Of a stretch of 64,000 nt of DNA, positions 7,842 through 19,997 are shown piece by piece; within the stretch, counting starts at the first letter, position 1, and every line of letters begins with the position of its first letter. Below the pieces are notes generated by a model. It saw nothing but the letters and a program-made list of their open reading frames with translations, searched no databases and was not told where the DNA came from. Location of the stretch: contig NZ_PGFV01000003.1 of assembly GCF_021023135.1 (NCBI RefSeq), positions 186,001 through 250,000 of the forward strand. The letters run 5' to 3'. The DNA comes from Brevibacterium sp. CCUG 69071. GTDB lineage: Bacteria > Actinomycetota > Actinomycetes > Actinomycetales > Brevibacteriaceae. The position numbers were made by a program, and so were the translations under genes.

Positions 7842-9475
7842 CGTGCGCTCCCTCTGCCTGCCGAGTATTCGGTCTTGAGTTCCTTGCGGGCGATCTTGCC
7901 ATAGGCGGTCACCGGCATCTCTTCGACGAAGTGGATCTCCTTGGGCACCTTGTAGGCCGCCAGCGTCGATTTGCACAGGGTGCGCAGCCGCTCGCTCGCA
8001 GCGTCGCCGGCTGCCGCATCCGGGACGGCACCGGTCGGCTCGACGATGGCGATGCCGATCTCTCCCCACTGCGGATCGGGCACGCCGACGACGACGGCCT
8101 GGGCCACCTCGGCGTCGGTGAGAAGGAGCTCTTCGATCTCGCGCGGGTAGACGTTCGACCCGCCGGAGATGTACATGTCGGACTTCCGGCCGGTGAGGAA
8201 CAGAAATCCCCGCTCGTCGAGGTAGCCGACGTCACCGGTGTGGAAGACGCCGCCCGCGAAGGATTCGGCGTTGGCATCGGGCCGGCCGAGATAGCCGGCG
8301 CAGACGGTGGGTCCGGCCACGCAGACCTCGCCCTGCTCACCGGGTGCCAGTTCGTAACCGGCTTCGTCGAGGATGACGATCTCGACTCCGGTGCGGGCGC
8401 GCCCGCAGGTGCCGATGCCGGCGGAGTCGACCGGGATCCGTCCGTGCTCCTCGGGCCGCAGCACCGTGATCGCTCCGGTCACCTCTGCGAGCCCGAAATA
8501 CTGGACGAGGCAGGGGCCGAGCCGCTCGAGCGCTCGGGCCTGATCTGCGGCAAGCATCGGGGCTCCGGCGTAGACGACCCGGTTGAGGGAGTGGTCGTTC
8601 GGCCCGCGATCGGCCGGGTAGCCTGCGACGATGCGGTTGAGGATGGTCGGCACGGTGAAGGCGTTCGTGATCCCGTATCCGTCGATCGAGGTCCACAGTG
8701 TGCTCGGGTCGACCTTGCCGCCGGGGTGGATGACCGAGGGCGTGCCGCCGAAGACCTGCGCGAGCATATGGATGCCGGCTCCGTGGGAGAGCGGGGCGAG
8801 GACAAGGGATGCTCCGTGCTCATCCTCTGTGGGGAAGAGATCGTAGCGATGGTTCGAAAGCACCGCGCCGAGGTGGCGGTGCGTGAATGTCGCGGCCTTG
8901 GGTTTGCCGGTGGAGCCGGAGGTGAAGAAGTACCAGCAGGGGTCGTCCTCTTCGACCGCGAAGTCGCCGGTCTTTGTCTCGGCCGAGGCCCCGTCCTCGG
9001 TGGCGGCGGCGGTCTCGGGCAGCTCGCCGATCCAGAGCACGCTTCCGGTGAAACCATTGCGCCGCAGAGCCTCGACGAATTCCTGATGAGAGTGATCGAC
9101 GATGATGGCCGCGGGAGCGACGTCGGCGCTGATGTTCAGCAGCTCTTCGGTCGACAGGGCCGCGTTCGGTGGGGCGATGACGGCGCCGGCGCGGATGATG
9201 CCCCAGAAGGACTGGATCACCTCGGCGTGGTTGGCGGAGACGAGGAGGACTGTGTCGCGTCGGCCGACGCCACTGGTCTGCAGGGTGCGGGCGAGGGCTT
9301 CGGCCCGGTCGTCGAGGTCCTTCCAGGTCCAGCGTTGACCGTGGTCGTCGTCGATGACCGCGGTGTGCTCGGGGATCCGGCGGGCGGTCTGGGTGAGGAA
9401 GCGGGAGACGTTGACGCCGCGGCGCGGGGTCGGGGTGAAGTCCTTGGCCGGCGAGGCTTGCGAGATGGCCCGCAT
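7838..9475 (-). CDS. AMP-dependent acyl-CoA synthetase/ligase
   Basis: A 545-residue ANL-superfamily ligase that activates a carboxylic acid with ATP and CoA. The phosphate loop YFFTSGSTGKPKA, the YFGLAEVTG adenine region, TGDVGYLDERG, GRKSDMYISGGSNVYP and the C-terminal catalytic Lys region (TAYGKIARKEL) are all visible. It starts at an ATG that shares one base with the thiolase stop codon (TGATG), indicating coupling. With the TRAP importer, thiolase and SDRs it defines a beta-oxidation-like degradation of an imported acid; chain length and structure cannot be inferred. Confidence 0.93.
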   Translation of the reverse strand: MRAISQASPAKDFTPTPRRGVNVSRFLTQTARRIPEHTAVIDDDHGQRWTWKDLDDRAEALARTLQTSGVGRRDTVLLVSANHAEVIQSFWGIIRAGAVIAPPNAALSTEELLNISADVAPAAIIVDHSHQEFVEALRRNGFTGSVLWIGELPETAAATEDGASAETKTGDFAVEEDDPCWYFFTSGSTGKPKAATFTHRHLGAVLSNHRYDLFPTEDEHGASLVLAPLSHGAGIHMLAQVFGGTPSVIHPGGKVDPSTLWTSIDGYGITNAFTVPTILNRIVAGYPADRGPNDHSLNRVVYAGAPMLAADQARALERLGPCLVQYFGLAEVTGAITVLRPEEHGRIPVDSAGIGTCGRARTGVEIVILDEAGYELAPGEQGEVCVAGPTVCAGYLGRPDANAESFAGGVFHTGDVGYLDERGFLFLTGRKSDMYISGGSNVYPREIEELLLTDAEVAQAVVVGVPDPQWGEIGIAIVEPTGAVPDAAAGDAASERLRTLCKSTLAAYKVPKEIHFVEEMPVTAYGKIARKELKTEYSAGRGSAR

Positions 9476-10638
9476 CAGCGTGCACGCTCGAGGATCGAGG
9501 CGAAGTTGGAGACGGCGGCACCGCCCATGTTGAACACTCCTGCGAGTTCGGGCGACTCGATCTGGATTCCGGGTGAGCGGCCGGTGAGCTGGGCGGCGGC
9601 GAGCGCGTGCATAGAGACTCCGGTGGCGCCGATGGGGTGGCCTTTGGCTTTGAGCCCGCCCGAGGGATTGACCGGGAGTCTGCCGTCTGCGGCGGTGGTG
9701 CCGTCGTCGAGGAGGCGATGGCCCTGACCGGGTTCGGCCAGGCCGAAGGCCTCGTATTCGAGGAGTTCGGCGATGGTGAAGCAGTCGTGGGTCTCGAGGA
9801 AGTCGAGTTCGGTGATGCCGATGCCTGCTTGTTTCAGGGCCTGAGTCATGGCACGGCGAGCTCCCGCGAATTCCAGAGGATCGCGTCGGGACAGGGGCAG
9901 AACGTCGTTGGCGTTGCCCATGCCGCGCCAGGTCACGGCCCGGGGAGCGAAGGCGGCGACATCCTCGGCGGCCATGACGAGGGCGACCGCTCCGTCGGAG
10001 ACCATCGAGCAGTCGGTGCGGCGCAGGGGTTCGGCGACGTAGGGGTTCTTCTCCGAGACCGCATTGCAGAAGTCGAAGCCGAGGTCGCGCTGCATGTGGG
10101 CGAGTGGGTTGTGTGAGCCGTTGGCGTGGTTCTTCGCGGCGATTCGGGCGAGGGTCTCCGAGTGGTCGCCGTAGCGGTCGAAGTACTGCCTGGCGATCTC
10201 TCCGAAGACTCCGGCGAAGGATTTGAAGTGCTCTTCCTCTTCCCGGTAGCTGGCGGTCAGGAGGACTTCGTTGACGTCGTGGCCGGAGACGTGGGTCATG
10301 CGTTCGGCACCGATGACCAAGGCGGTCCGGTGCCGGCCGGCGGCGATGGAGTCGTGGGCGGCGAAGACCGCGGTGGAACCGGTGGCGCAGGCGTTCTCAT
10401 GTCGGTGCGCCGGGGTGAGGGAGAGTTCGCGGAAGACGGTGCCGGGGAGTGCGGCCTCGAAGCCCTGCGTGGACAGTCCGTTGTTGTAGACGCCGACGTG
10501 GATGACGTCGATGTCGGATGGTTCGAGGCCCGCCTCGGCGATGGCCTCACGGGCGACATCGGCCATCATCTGAGGAAGCGGCGCTTCGGATCGACCGAAC
10601 TTTCCGTGGGACCAGCCGATGATCGCAGGCTTGGGCAT
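9475..10638 (-). CDS. Thiolase-family (SCP-x/lipid-transfer type) acetyl-CoA acyltransferase
   Basis: A 387-residue thiolase-superfamily enzyme. The nucleophilic Cys is in NACATGS, with ETHDCFTIAE and GGLKAKGHPIGATG downstream, the pattern of the SCP-x/thiolase-like group often found in sterol and terpenoid side-chain catabolism rather than classical FadA. The ATG at 10638 is preferred over GTG 10644 because AAGGAG lies 5 nt before it. It is the first gene of the operon; its promoter (-35 TTGACC at 10722-10727, -10 CAGGAT at 10698-10703, 18-bp spacer) has an IclR-type operator just upstream. Confidence 0.9.
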   Translation of the reverse strand: MPKPAIIGWSHGKFGRSEAPLPQMMADVAREAIAEAGLEPSDIDVIHVGVYNNGLSTQGFEAALPGTVFRELSLTPAHRHENACATGSTAVFAAHDSIAAGRHRTALVIGAERMTHVSGHDVNEVLLTASYREEEEHFKSFAGVFGEIARQYFDRYGDHSETLARIAAKNHANGSHNPLAHMQRDLGFDFCNAVSEKNPYVAEPLRRTDCSMVSDGAVALVMAAEDVAAFAPRAVTWRGMGNANDVLPLSRRDPLEFAGARRAMTQALKQAGIGITELDFLETHDCFTIAELLEYEAFGLAEPGQGHRLLDDGTTAADGRLPVNPSGGLKAKGHPIGATGVSMHALAAAQLTGRSPGIQIESPELAGVFNMGGAAVSNFASILERAR

Positions 10639-10731
10639 GGACACTCCTTCGGGTCCCCCACACCGGGGTGGGAAGGTCGACAGTAACTCTTGCTGTCATC
10701 CTGTCGGCGGTCCCAGTCAGCGGTCAACGCA

Positions 10732-10748
10732 GATCCACGATATGGAAC
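10732..10748 (-). promoter_or_regulatory. IclR-type operator of the thiolase/TRAP operon
   Basis: On the coding strand this reads GTTCCA-TATCG-TGGATC, matching the iclR upstream site at 15 of 17 positions. It ends 4 nt upstream of the -35 TTGACC, exactly the geometry seen at 1082-1098. The orientation relative to the promoter is also the same. This is the main evidence that the IclR protein at 1138 controls this operon. Confidence 0.65.
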
Positions 10749-10841
10749 GAATGTGGAGACGAGCGCGCGCCGAGCGCTCATTGCCACAGGCCCCGAGCGG
10801 AGGCAGGTTGACCGCCCTCGCGAATCCCAGGTCGCCTCAAT

Positions 10842-10897
10842 CAACGCGGAGCTTGAAAAAGTCGTCACTGGTGACGACTTTTTCAAGCTCCGCGTTG
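10842..10897. terminator. 27-bp perfect palindrome, probable bidirectional terminator
   Basis: Two 27-nt arms (10842-10868 and 10871-10897) are perfectly complementary with only TG between them. Inside the arms an AAAAA...TTTTT pair flanks a GTCGTCAC/GTGACGAC stem, the layout of an intrinsic terminator that works in both directions. It lies 45 nt after the dimethylglycine oxidase stop and upstream of the thiolase operon. The rest of this 303-bp gap holds the thiolase promoter and operator. Confidence 0.7.
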
Positions 10898-10941
10898 CCG
10901 AACGGCGTGGAAGCGCCGTCGGGGTGTCGGAACCGCCGCTC

Positions 10942-15090
<4,149 letters not shown>

Positions 15091-15094
<4 letters not shown>

Positions 15095-16389
15095 CCTACA
15101 TGCTCCCGCATCCGCTGCACGTACCAGCTGATGAAGGCCTCGACCTGATATTCGCTCTTCATGTACGGGCCCTGCTCATAGAACGGGCTCGCAGCCCCCT
15201 GCTGGCACAGCTCGACGAATGCCTTGTCCTGGAGGTTCGTCTGCTTCCACGTGTGGGTGAGGGTGTCGAGGTCGTAGTCGACGCCTTCGACCGCATCGTC
15301 GGCGACGAGCCAGGTGGTCCGCACAAGGGTCTGGTGCGCGTTGATCGGGAACGCTCCGAAGGTGATGACATGATCGCCGAGGAGGTGGAACCAGGAGTTC
15401 GGCTGCAGGTGCATCGAGCACCGGCCGAGGCGGAAGTCGGGCAGGTCGCCGAGGAGCTTCTTCGACAGCCGACGGCCATCGGCCGAGAAGGACTCGCCCT
15501 CTCCGTCCAGGGATTCCCGGGAGATGCGGATGCCGGCGATGCGGGTGTCGAGCTCCTCGACCACTTCGTAGGGCAGACCGTAGCGGCGGCACCGGTACTC
15601 CAACGCGGCCTGTGCCTGCTGGTTGCGGTCCCACACGTCCTCGAGGTGCGGCGGGATGGTCTCATCGGTCAGACCCCAGGTCGGAAACAGCGAGCACGCG
15701 AGCTCCGGATGGCCGTCGCAGTGGTAGCACTCGCGGTTGTTCTCCATCACGAGCTTCCAGTTGCCGTCCTCGATGATGTTCTGCTGGTAGGCGACCTTGG
15801 TCTTCTCCAGCTCATGAGGCGCGACGTAGGGTTCGAAGATCTTCGCCGTCTCGTCGAAGTCGGCGGGCGGCTCGTCAGCCAGGCAGAGGAAGACGAGCCC
15901 GGCCACGATCTTGCCGTGGGCGCGCTTGAGCGCATAGCAGGACTTGTCGAAGGTCATCTCACCCGGCGCCGAAGCGTGGATGAGGTCGCCGTCGGGCGAA
16001 TAGGTCCACGAGTGGTATCCGCAGACGAGGTTGCCCGTGGTACCGCTGGTCTCCGTGAGCACTCTGGCCCCGCGGTGGCGGCAGACGTTGTGGAGGATGT
16101 TGACCCCGCCGTCGTCGTTGCGCAGCACGACGAGGGAGTACGGACCGTAGTCGAGGGTGATGTAGTCACCGGGTTCGGGGACCTCGGCGACGCTGCAGGC
16201 GAACACCCAATGCTGGCCGAAGATGCCCTGCATATCGAGGTTGAAGAGGTGATCATCAGTGTAGAACGGGGCTTCGAGGGAGAAGCCTGTTCTCCTGGTA
16301 TCGAGGCGGACCCTGATCTCGTCGAGCTTCGATTCGCTGATGCCAGCGGGGAAGCCCTTCTTCGTCGGTGCCAGATTGACTGCCGTCAA
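15091..16389 (-). CDS. gbcA: Glycine betaine monooxygenase oxygenase subunit (GbcA-like Rieske protein)
   Basis: A 432-residue Rieske non-haem iron oxygenase. The Rieske ligands are CRHRG and CGYHSW, and the mononuclear iron region follows NWKLVMENNRECYHCDGHPEL. The combination with GbcB and a dimethylglycine oxidase identifies it as glycine betaine demethylase, giving dimethylglycine and formaldehyde. The start is a TTG at 16389 (the first residues are MTAVNLAP) with GGGAGATGAGAA upstream; no later ATG fits. It is divergent from a LysR gene 113 bp away that is the likely regulator. A carnitine or stachydrine substrate is a less likely alternative. Confidence 0.88.
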
Positions 16390-16483
16390 TTCTCATCTCC
16401 CTTGCCAACGAGTGTTGTCCCGCTCACACTATCGAGGCCGACCATGCAGAAAAAGCGCGAGATTCTGTTCGGATCCCTGCGGT

Positions 16484-16500
16484 ATCAGTGCACAATTGAT
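16484..16500. promoter_or_regulatory. Candidate LysR site between gbcA and lysR
   Basis: ATCA-N9-TGAT forms an inverted repeat immediately upstream of the LysR start and overlaps a weak -10 (CACAAT, 16491-16496) placed 6 nt before the ATG. Location fits autorepression; the match is short. Confidence 0.3.
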
Positions 16501-16502
16501 GC

Positions 16503-17468
16503 ATGATCGATCCGCGCATCGTCACCCTCCGCACCTTCGCCGCCTGCGGCACGATCGCGGCCACCGCCGAACTCATGGGCTACTCCCCCTCGGCTGTGTC
16601 CGGGCAGCTGCGGGAGCTGCAGCATTCGCTCGGAATGACCCTGTTGGCCAAGGACGGGCGCGGGCTCCGGCTGACCTCGACGGGGCGATACCTGGTCCGG
16701 CGCTCCGACGCCCTCATCGCCGAGTGGGAGGACATCCGCGCCGCCTCTCTGCGCGCCGGGGATCAGGAGCCGAAGCACTTCGGCATCGGGGGCTTCTCGA
16801 CCGCCTCGTCGAACCTGCTCGCGCCGCTTGCCGCCCACCTGCGTGAGACCAGACCGTACGTCGACGTCCACGTCATCGAGGCCAGCCCCGCCCGCTGCTT
16901 CGAACTCCTCGTCGCCGAGCGCATCGACCTCGCGGTGATCGTCGCGATGCAGGGCGATGTGCAGGTCGCGGAAGATCCTCGCTTCGAGAAGATCGATCTG
17001 CTCGACGATCCGCTCGATGTGATGATGCGCTCGGACCACCGGCTGGCCGACCGGGATTCGGTGTCCCTGGCCGAACTGGCCGGCGAGGACTGGATCAGCG
17101 CGAGTCCCGGATCGCCGTATCACGCGATGTTCGCCGCCGCCTTCACTGCGGCAGGGGTGACTCCGACGGTGGCCCATGAGACCGAAGAGTGGGAGACCTC
17201 GGCGGCACTCGTCGGCGTCGGGGTCGGGGTCAGCCTGATCCCGCGATTGGCCAGTTCCCTCGGCGAGGCGAACGTGACCCGGGTGCGACTGAGCGGCTCC
17301 GGCCGGCTCAGCCGGAAGATCATCGCCGCCGTGCGGGCCGGCAGCCGTGACTCCCCGCTGATCCGGGAATCGCTGACTCACCTGCGGACAACCTCGCGAC
17401 ACATCCTCTCCACTCGCCTCGGCGAGGCAACACTTTCGCACGCACCGGAGGTCCACCTCGGCGACTGA
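16503..17468 (+). CDS. LysR family transcriptional regulator
   Basis: A 321-residue LysR regulator. The winged HTH is at residues about 5-62 (TLRTFAACGTIAATAELMGYSPSAV), and the periplasmic-binding-like effector domain follows (HFGIGGFSTASSNLLAPL...). The ATG lies 6 nt after a CACAAT -10 box, suggesting leaderless mRNA. It is divergent from gbcA-gbcB-dimethylglycine oxidase, so it most likely responds to betaine or a demethylation product. No other target is evident. Confidence 0.9.
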   Translation: MIDPRIVTLRTFAACGTIAATAELMGYSPSAVSGQLRELQHSLGMTLLAKDGRGLRLTSTGRYLVRRSDALIAEWEDIRAASLRAGDQEPKHFGIGGFSTASSNLLAPLAAHLRETRPYVDVHVIEASPARCFELLVAERIDLAVIVAMQGDVQVAEDPRFEKIDLLDDPLDVMMRSDHRLADRDSVSLAELAGEDWISASPGSPYHAMFAAAFTAAGVTPTVAHETEEWETSAALVGVGVGVSLIPRLASSLGEANVTRVRLSGSGRLSRKIIAAVRAGSRDSPLIRESLTHLRTTSRHILSTRLGEATLSHAPEVHLGD

Positions 17469-17520
17469 GGTTTTCGATCCTATTGACACATCGTCATCAC
17501 CCCGGCGAGACTGCTCATAC

Positions 17521-17534
17521 GTCTGAGAACAGAC
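17521..17534. promoter_or_regulatory. Inverted repeat upstream of the formaldehyde dehydrogenase gene
   Basis: GTCTG-AGAA-CAGAC is a perfect 5-bp inverted repeat in the 234-bp gap before the dehydrogenase. A TTGACA hexamer lies 31 nt upstream (from about 17484). It could be an operator; nothing else stands out in the gap. Confidence 0.3.
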
Positions 17535-17702
17535 TTCAGCTTCGGGAGCCGTCGACGCTTCCCCGACAATGATCCTCTATGCCGCCGCCTCCGTGGAATC
17601 TGCCCTTTTCGCCGACTTCGCGGTCGTCGTCGCACCCGGATCGCACCCCGCCGACGGCCTTTCGAAGCTCGAGACAACTGCCACAGGGATGGAGACTCAA
17701 CG

Positions 17703-18917
17703 ATGAGCAACAAGGCAATCAGCTATGCAGGTCCCGGAAAGGTCGAGGTCGTCGACATCGACTATCCGGAGTTCGTCCTCAAGGACGGCCCCGGAGTGAA
17801 TCCAGCCAACGTCGGCCGCAAGGTCGACCACGGCGTCATCCTCAAGACCGTGGCCACGAACATCTGCGGCTCCGACCAGCACATGGTCCGCGGCCGCACC
17901 ACCGCACCCGAAGGCCTGGTTCTCGGGCACGAGATCACCGGCGAGGTCGTCGAAGTCGGCCGTGACGTAGAATTCACCAAGGTCGGCGACCTCGTCTCCG
18001 TGCCGTTCAACATCTCCTGCGGGCGCTGCCGCAACTGCAAAGAGCGGCAGACCGGGATCTGCCTCAACGTCAACCCGGATCGCCCGGGCTCGGCCTACGG
18101 ATATGTCGACATGGGCGGCTGGGTCGGCGGACAGGCCGAATACGTGCTCGTGCCCTACGCGGACTGGAACGTGCTGAAGTTCCCGGACAAGGATCAGGCG
18201 ATGGAGAAGATCCTCGACCTGACCATGCTCTCGGACATCTTCCCGACCGGCTTCCACGGGGCCATCGGCGCAGGAGTCACGGTGGGTTCGACGGTCTATG
18301 TGGCCGGTGCCGGTCCCGTCGGAATCGCGGCGGCCACCTCGGCGCAGCTGCTCGGTGCGGCCGTCGTCATCGTCGGCGATCTCAACGAGGACCGCCTCGC
18401 GCAGGCGCGCGCCTTCGGCTGCGAGACGGTGGATGTGTCCAAGGGCGATCCGAAGGATCAGATCGAGCAGATCCTCGGCGTCCCCGAGGTCGACTGCGGC
18501 ATCGACGCCGTCGGGTTCGAGGCCCGCGGTCACGGCAAGGACGCCAGCCACGAGGCTCCGGCGACCGTGCTCAACTCGCTCATGGACATCACTCGAGCCG
18601 GCGGCAGCCTCGGCATCCCCGGACTCTACGTCACCGGCGATCCGGGAGCTCCCGACGAGGCGGCCAAGGAGGGTTCGCTGTCGATGCGCTTCGGTCTCGG
18701 CTTCGCGAAGTCCCACGTCTTCGTCACCGGTCAATGCCCGGTGATGAAGTACCACCGCGGGCTCATGCAGGCGATCCTCCACGACAAGGTCTCGATCGCG
18801 AAGAACGTCAATGCCACGCCGATCCGACTCGACGATGCCCCACAGGGCTACGCCGACTTCGACTCGGGAGTCGCGAAGAAGTTCGTCCTCGACCCCCACG
18901 GGCTGATCAGCGCCTGA
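17703..18917 (+). CDS. fdhA: Glutathione-independent formaldehyde dehydrogenase, zinc- and NAD-dependent
   Basis: A 404-residue zinc alcohol dehydrogenase of the Pseudomonas putida FdhA type. Catalytic zinc region: NICGSDQHMVRGR and GHEITGEVV; structural zinc Cys cluster: CGRCRNCKERQTGIC; NAD fold: VYVAGAGPVGIAAA. It oxidises formaldehyde to formate without added thiol cofactor. GGGATGGAG precedes the ATG. Formaldehyde is released by betaine and dimethylglycine demethylation, so its place next to gbcAB and dimethylglycine oxidase makes metabolic sense even though it is on the other strand. Confidence 0.92.
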   Translation: MSNKAISYAGPGKVEVVDIDYPEFVLKDGPGVNPANVGRKVDHGVILKTVATNICGSDQHMVRGRTTAPEGLVLGHEITGEVVEVGRDVEFTKVGDLVSVPFNISCGRCRNCKERQTGICLNVNPDRPGSAYGYVDMGGWVGGQAEYVLVPYADWNVLKFPDKDQAMEKILDLTMLSDIFPTGFHGAIGAGVTVGSTVYVAGAGPVGIAAATSAQLLGAAVVIVGDLNEDRLAQARAFGCETVDVSKGDPKDQIEQILGVPEVDCGIDAVGFEARGHGKDASHEAPATVLNSLMDITRAGGSLGIPGLYVTGDPGAPDEAAKEGSLSMRFGLGFAKSHVFVTGQCPVMKYHRGLMQAILHDKVSIAKNVNATPIRLDDAPQGYADFDSGVAKKFVLDPHGLISA

Positions 18918-18950
18918 TTTCGGCCTGAGGACCGACGGCTCGTCACCGAC

Positions 18951-19010
18951 ACACCGGTGGAGCGTCGAGACTAGGGTGTGCACACCCGCGTCTGGACGCT
19001 CCACCGGTGT
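18951..19010. repeat. 60-bp near-perfect palindromic repeat, copy 1
   Basis: Perfect 16-nt arms (18951-18966 and 18995-19010; ACACCGGTGGAGCGTC and its complement) enclose a second palindrome GGGTGTGCACACCC. A 60-bp element with the same length and plan occurs at 34260-34319. It follows the formaldehyde dehydrogenase and may act as a terminator, but two related copies indicate a dispersed intergenic element. The rest of the 335-bp gap (18918-19252) has TTGCATGGCAA (19094-19104) and GATGCAAC (19171-19178), GntR-like sites, and then the gntR promoter. Confidence 0.75.
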
Positions 19011-19216
19011 TTCAGCACAGGACACCGAGGTGGCGCCAGCCATTGGCCCGCGGCAGTGTCATCCGCCAACCCGCCGGCCCGCCAAGCGCAGTCTTGCATG
19101 GCAATGACCTCGCGCGGCCACTTCACACACCCGCGCACAATCCCCAGCACGAAGGTGCCAAACATTCCGGGATGCAACGAAGTCACCCACTCAGCCACAG
19201 TGGCACCAGCAGCCAA

Positions 19217-19245
19217 TTGACCGCCTGATGCATGCAACATACGAT
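19217..19245 (+). promoter_or_regulatory. Leaderless gntR promoter with operator in the spacer
   Basis: -35 TTGACC (19217-19222), 17-bp spacer, -10 TACGAT (19240-19245), then 7 nt to the ATG at 19253. ATGCATGCAA (19228-19237), with palindromic TGCATGCA, fills the spacer. TTGCATGCAA and TTGCATACAA occur in the divergent promoter region at 24815-24843. This is the arrangement expected for an autorepressed GntR gene. Confidence 0.7.
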
Positions 19246-19252
19246 CGGAGCT

Positions 19253-19960
19253 ATGAACACTCCCCCAGTCGGACCGCCCGCCACGCTCCTCGAACGCATC
19301 CGGACGAAGATCACCAGCGGCGAGCTCGAACCCGGGAACCCGCTCTCGGAAGTCTCTCTGGCTCAGGAGTTCGACGTCAGCCGGACACCGATCCGGGAAG
19401 TCCTCAAACAGCTCCAACTCGAGGGGCTCATCGAGATCCGCCCGAAGGTGGGCACCTTCATCCGCGAACCGACCAGGCGCGAGATCGTCGAGCTCTTCCA
19501 GCTCAAGGAGGTCCTCGAGGGACTGGCCGCCGCACTCATGGCCAGACGCGGCTCATGCCCCGAACTCGACCAGCTCGAGGCGATCGTCTCCGCCTCGGAG
19601 GTCTCCTCGAATGCCGGGGACACCGACACCTACGCCGCGCAGGTCCAGGACTTCCACCAGACTCTGGTCAACGGAGCCGACAACACCAAGCTCGTCGAAC
19701 AATACGAGCGCCTGATGAACCAGCTCGCCTATTTCCGGCTCGTGCGCAGGACGCTCGAGCACCCCGGGCGTGCCGTGACGTCGAGCGCCGAGCACCGCCA
19801 CATCCTCACCGTGATCAAGGACAAAGACCCCTTCGAAGCCGAAACGGCGATGCGCGCCCACGTGTTCGCGTCGACCCAGGAACTCCTCGTCCCCCGCACC
19901 CGCACAACCCTCTCGCTCGAGCGCGAGGAGCCTGCGGATGACGGGGGACACGAAGACTGA
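19253..19960 (+). CDS. GntR family (FCD subfamily) transcriptional regulator
   Basis: A 235-residue GntR regulator: N-terminal winged helix (LLERIRTKITSGELEPG, then SLAQEFDVSRTPIREVLKQLQLEGLIEI) and a C-terminal helical FCD ligand domain (from about residue 90, with QVQDFHQTLVNGADN and SAEHRHILTVI, which carry metal-binding His residues in the family). ATG 19253 is preferred to ATG 19232 because it lies 7 nt after the -10 and the earlier codon is inside the operator. It is convergent to the monooxygenase operon, whose divergent promoters at 24.8-24.9 kb carry the same site; it is probably their repressor. Confidence 0.92.
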   Translation: MNTPPVGPPATLLERIRTKITSGELEPGNPLSEVSLAQEFDVSRTPIREVLKQLQLEGLIEIRPKVGTFIREPTRREIVELFQLKEVLEGLAAALMARRGSCPELDQLEAIVSASEVSSNAGDTDTYAAQVQDFHQTLVNGADNTKLVEQYERLMNQLAYFRLVRRTLEHPGRAVTSSAEHRHILTVIKDKDPFEAETAMRAHVFASTQELLVPRTRTTLSLEREEPADDGGHED

Positions 19961-19997
19961 GCACCCTTGAGCACCTCTGGGCACCGCTGAGCGCCCT
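19958..19997 (+). repeat. Four tandem 10-bp repeats between gntR and the monooxygenase gene
   Basis: TGAGCACCCT, TGAGCACCTC, TGGGCACCGC and TGAGCGCCCT follow each other, beginning in the gntR stop codon and ending at the stop of the convergent gene. No terminator hairpin is obvious here. Confidence 0.7.

Noticed and set aside
7931..9727. A 598-codon plus-strand frame opposite the acyl-CoA ligase
   Set aside because: Antisense shadow of a ligase with all catalytic motifs.
10842..10897. The long palindrome as an insertion-sequence end or attachment site
   Set aside because: No transposase or integrase and no target duplication nearby; the A/T tracts fit a terminator better.
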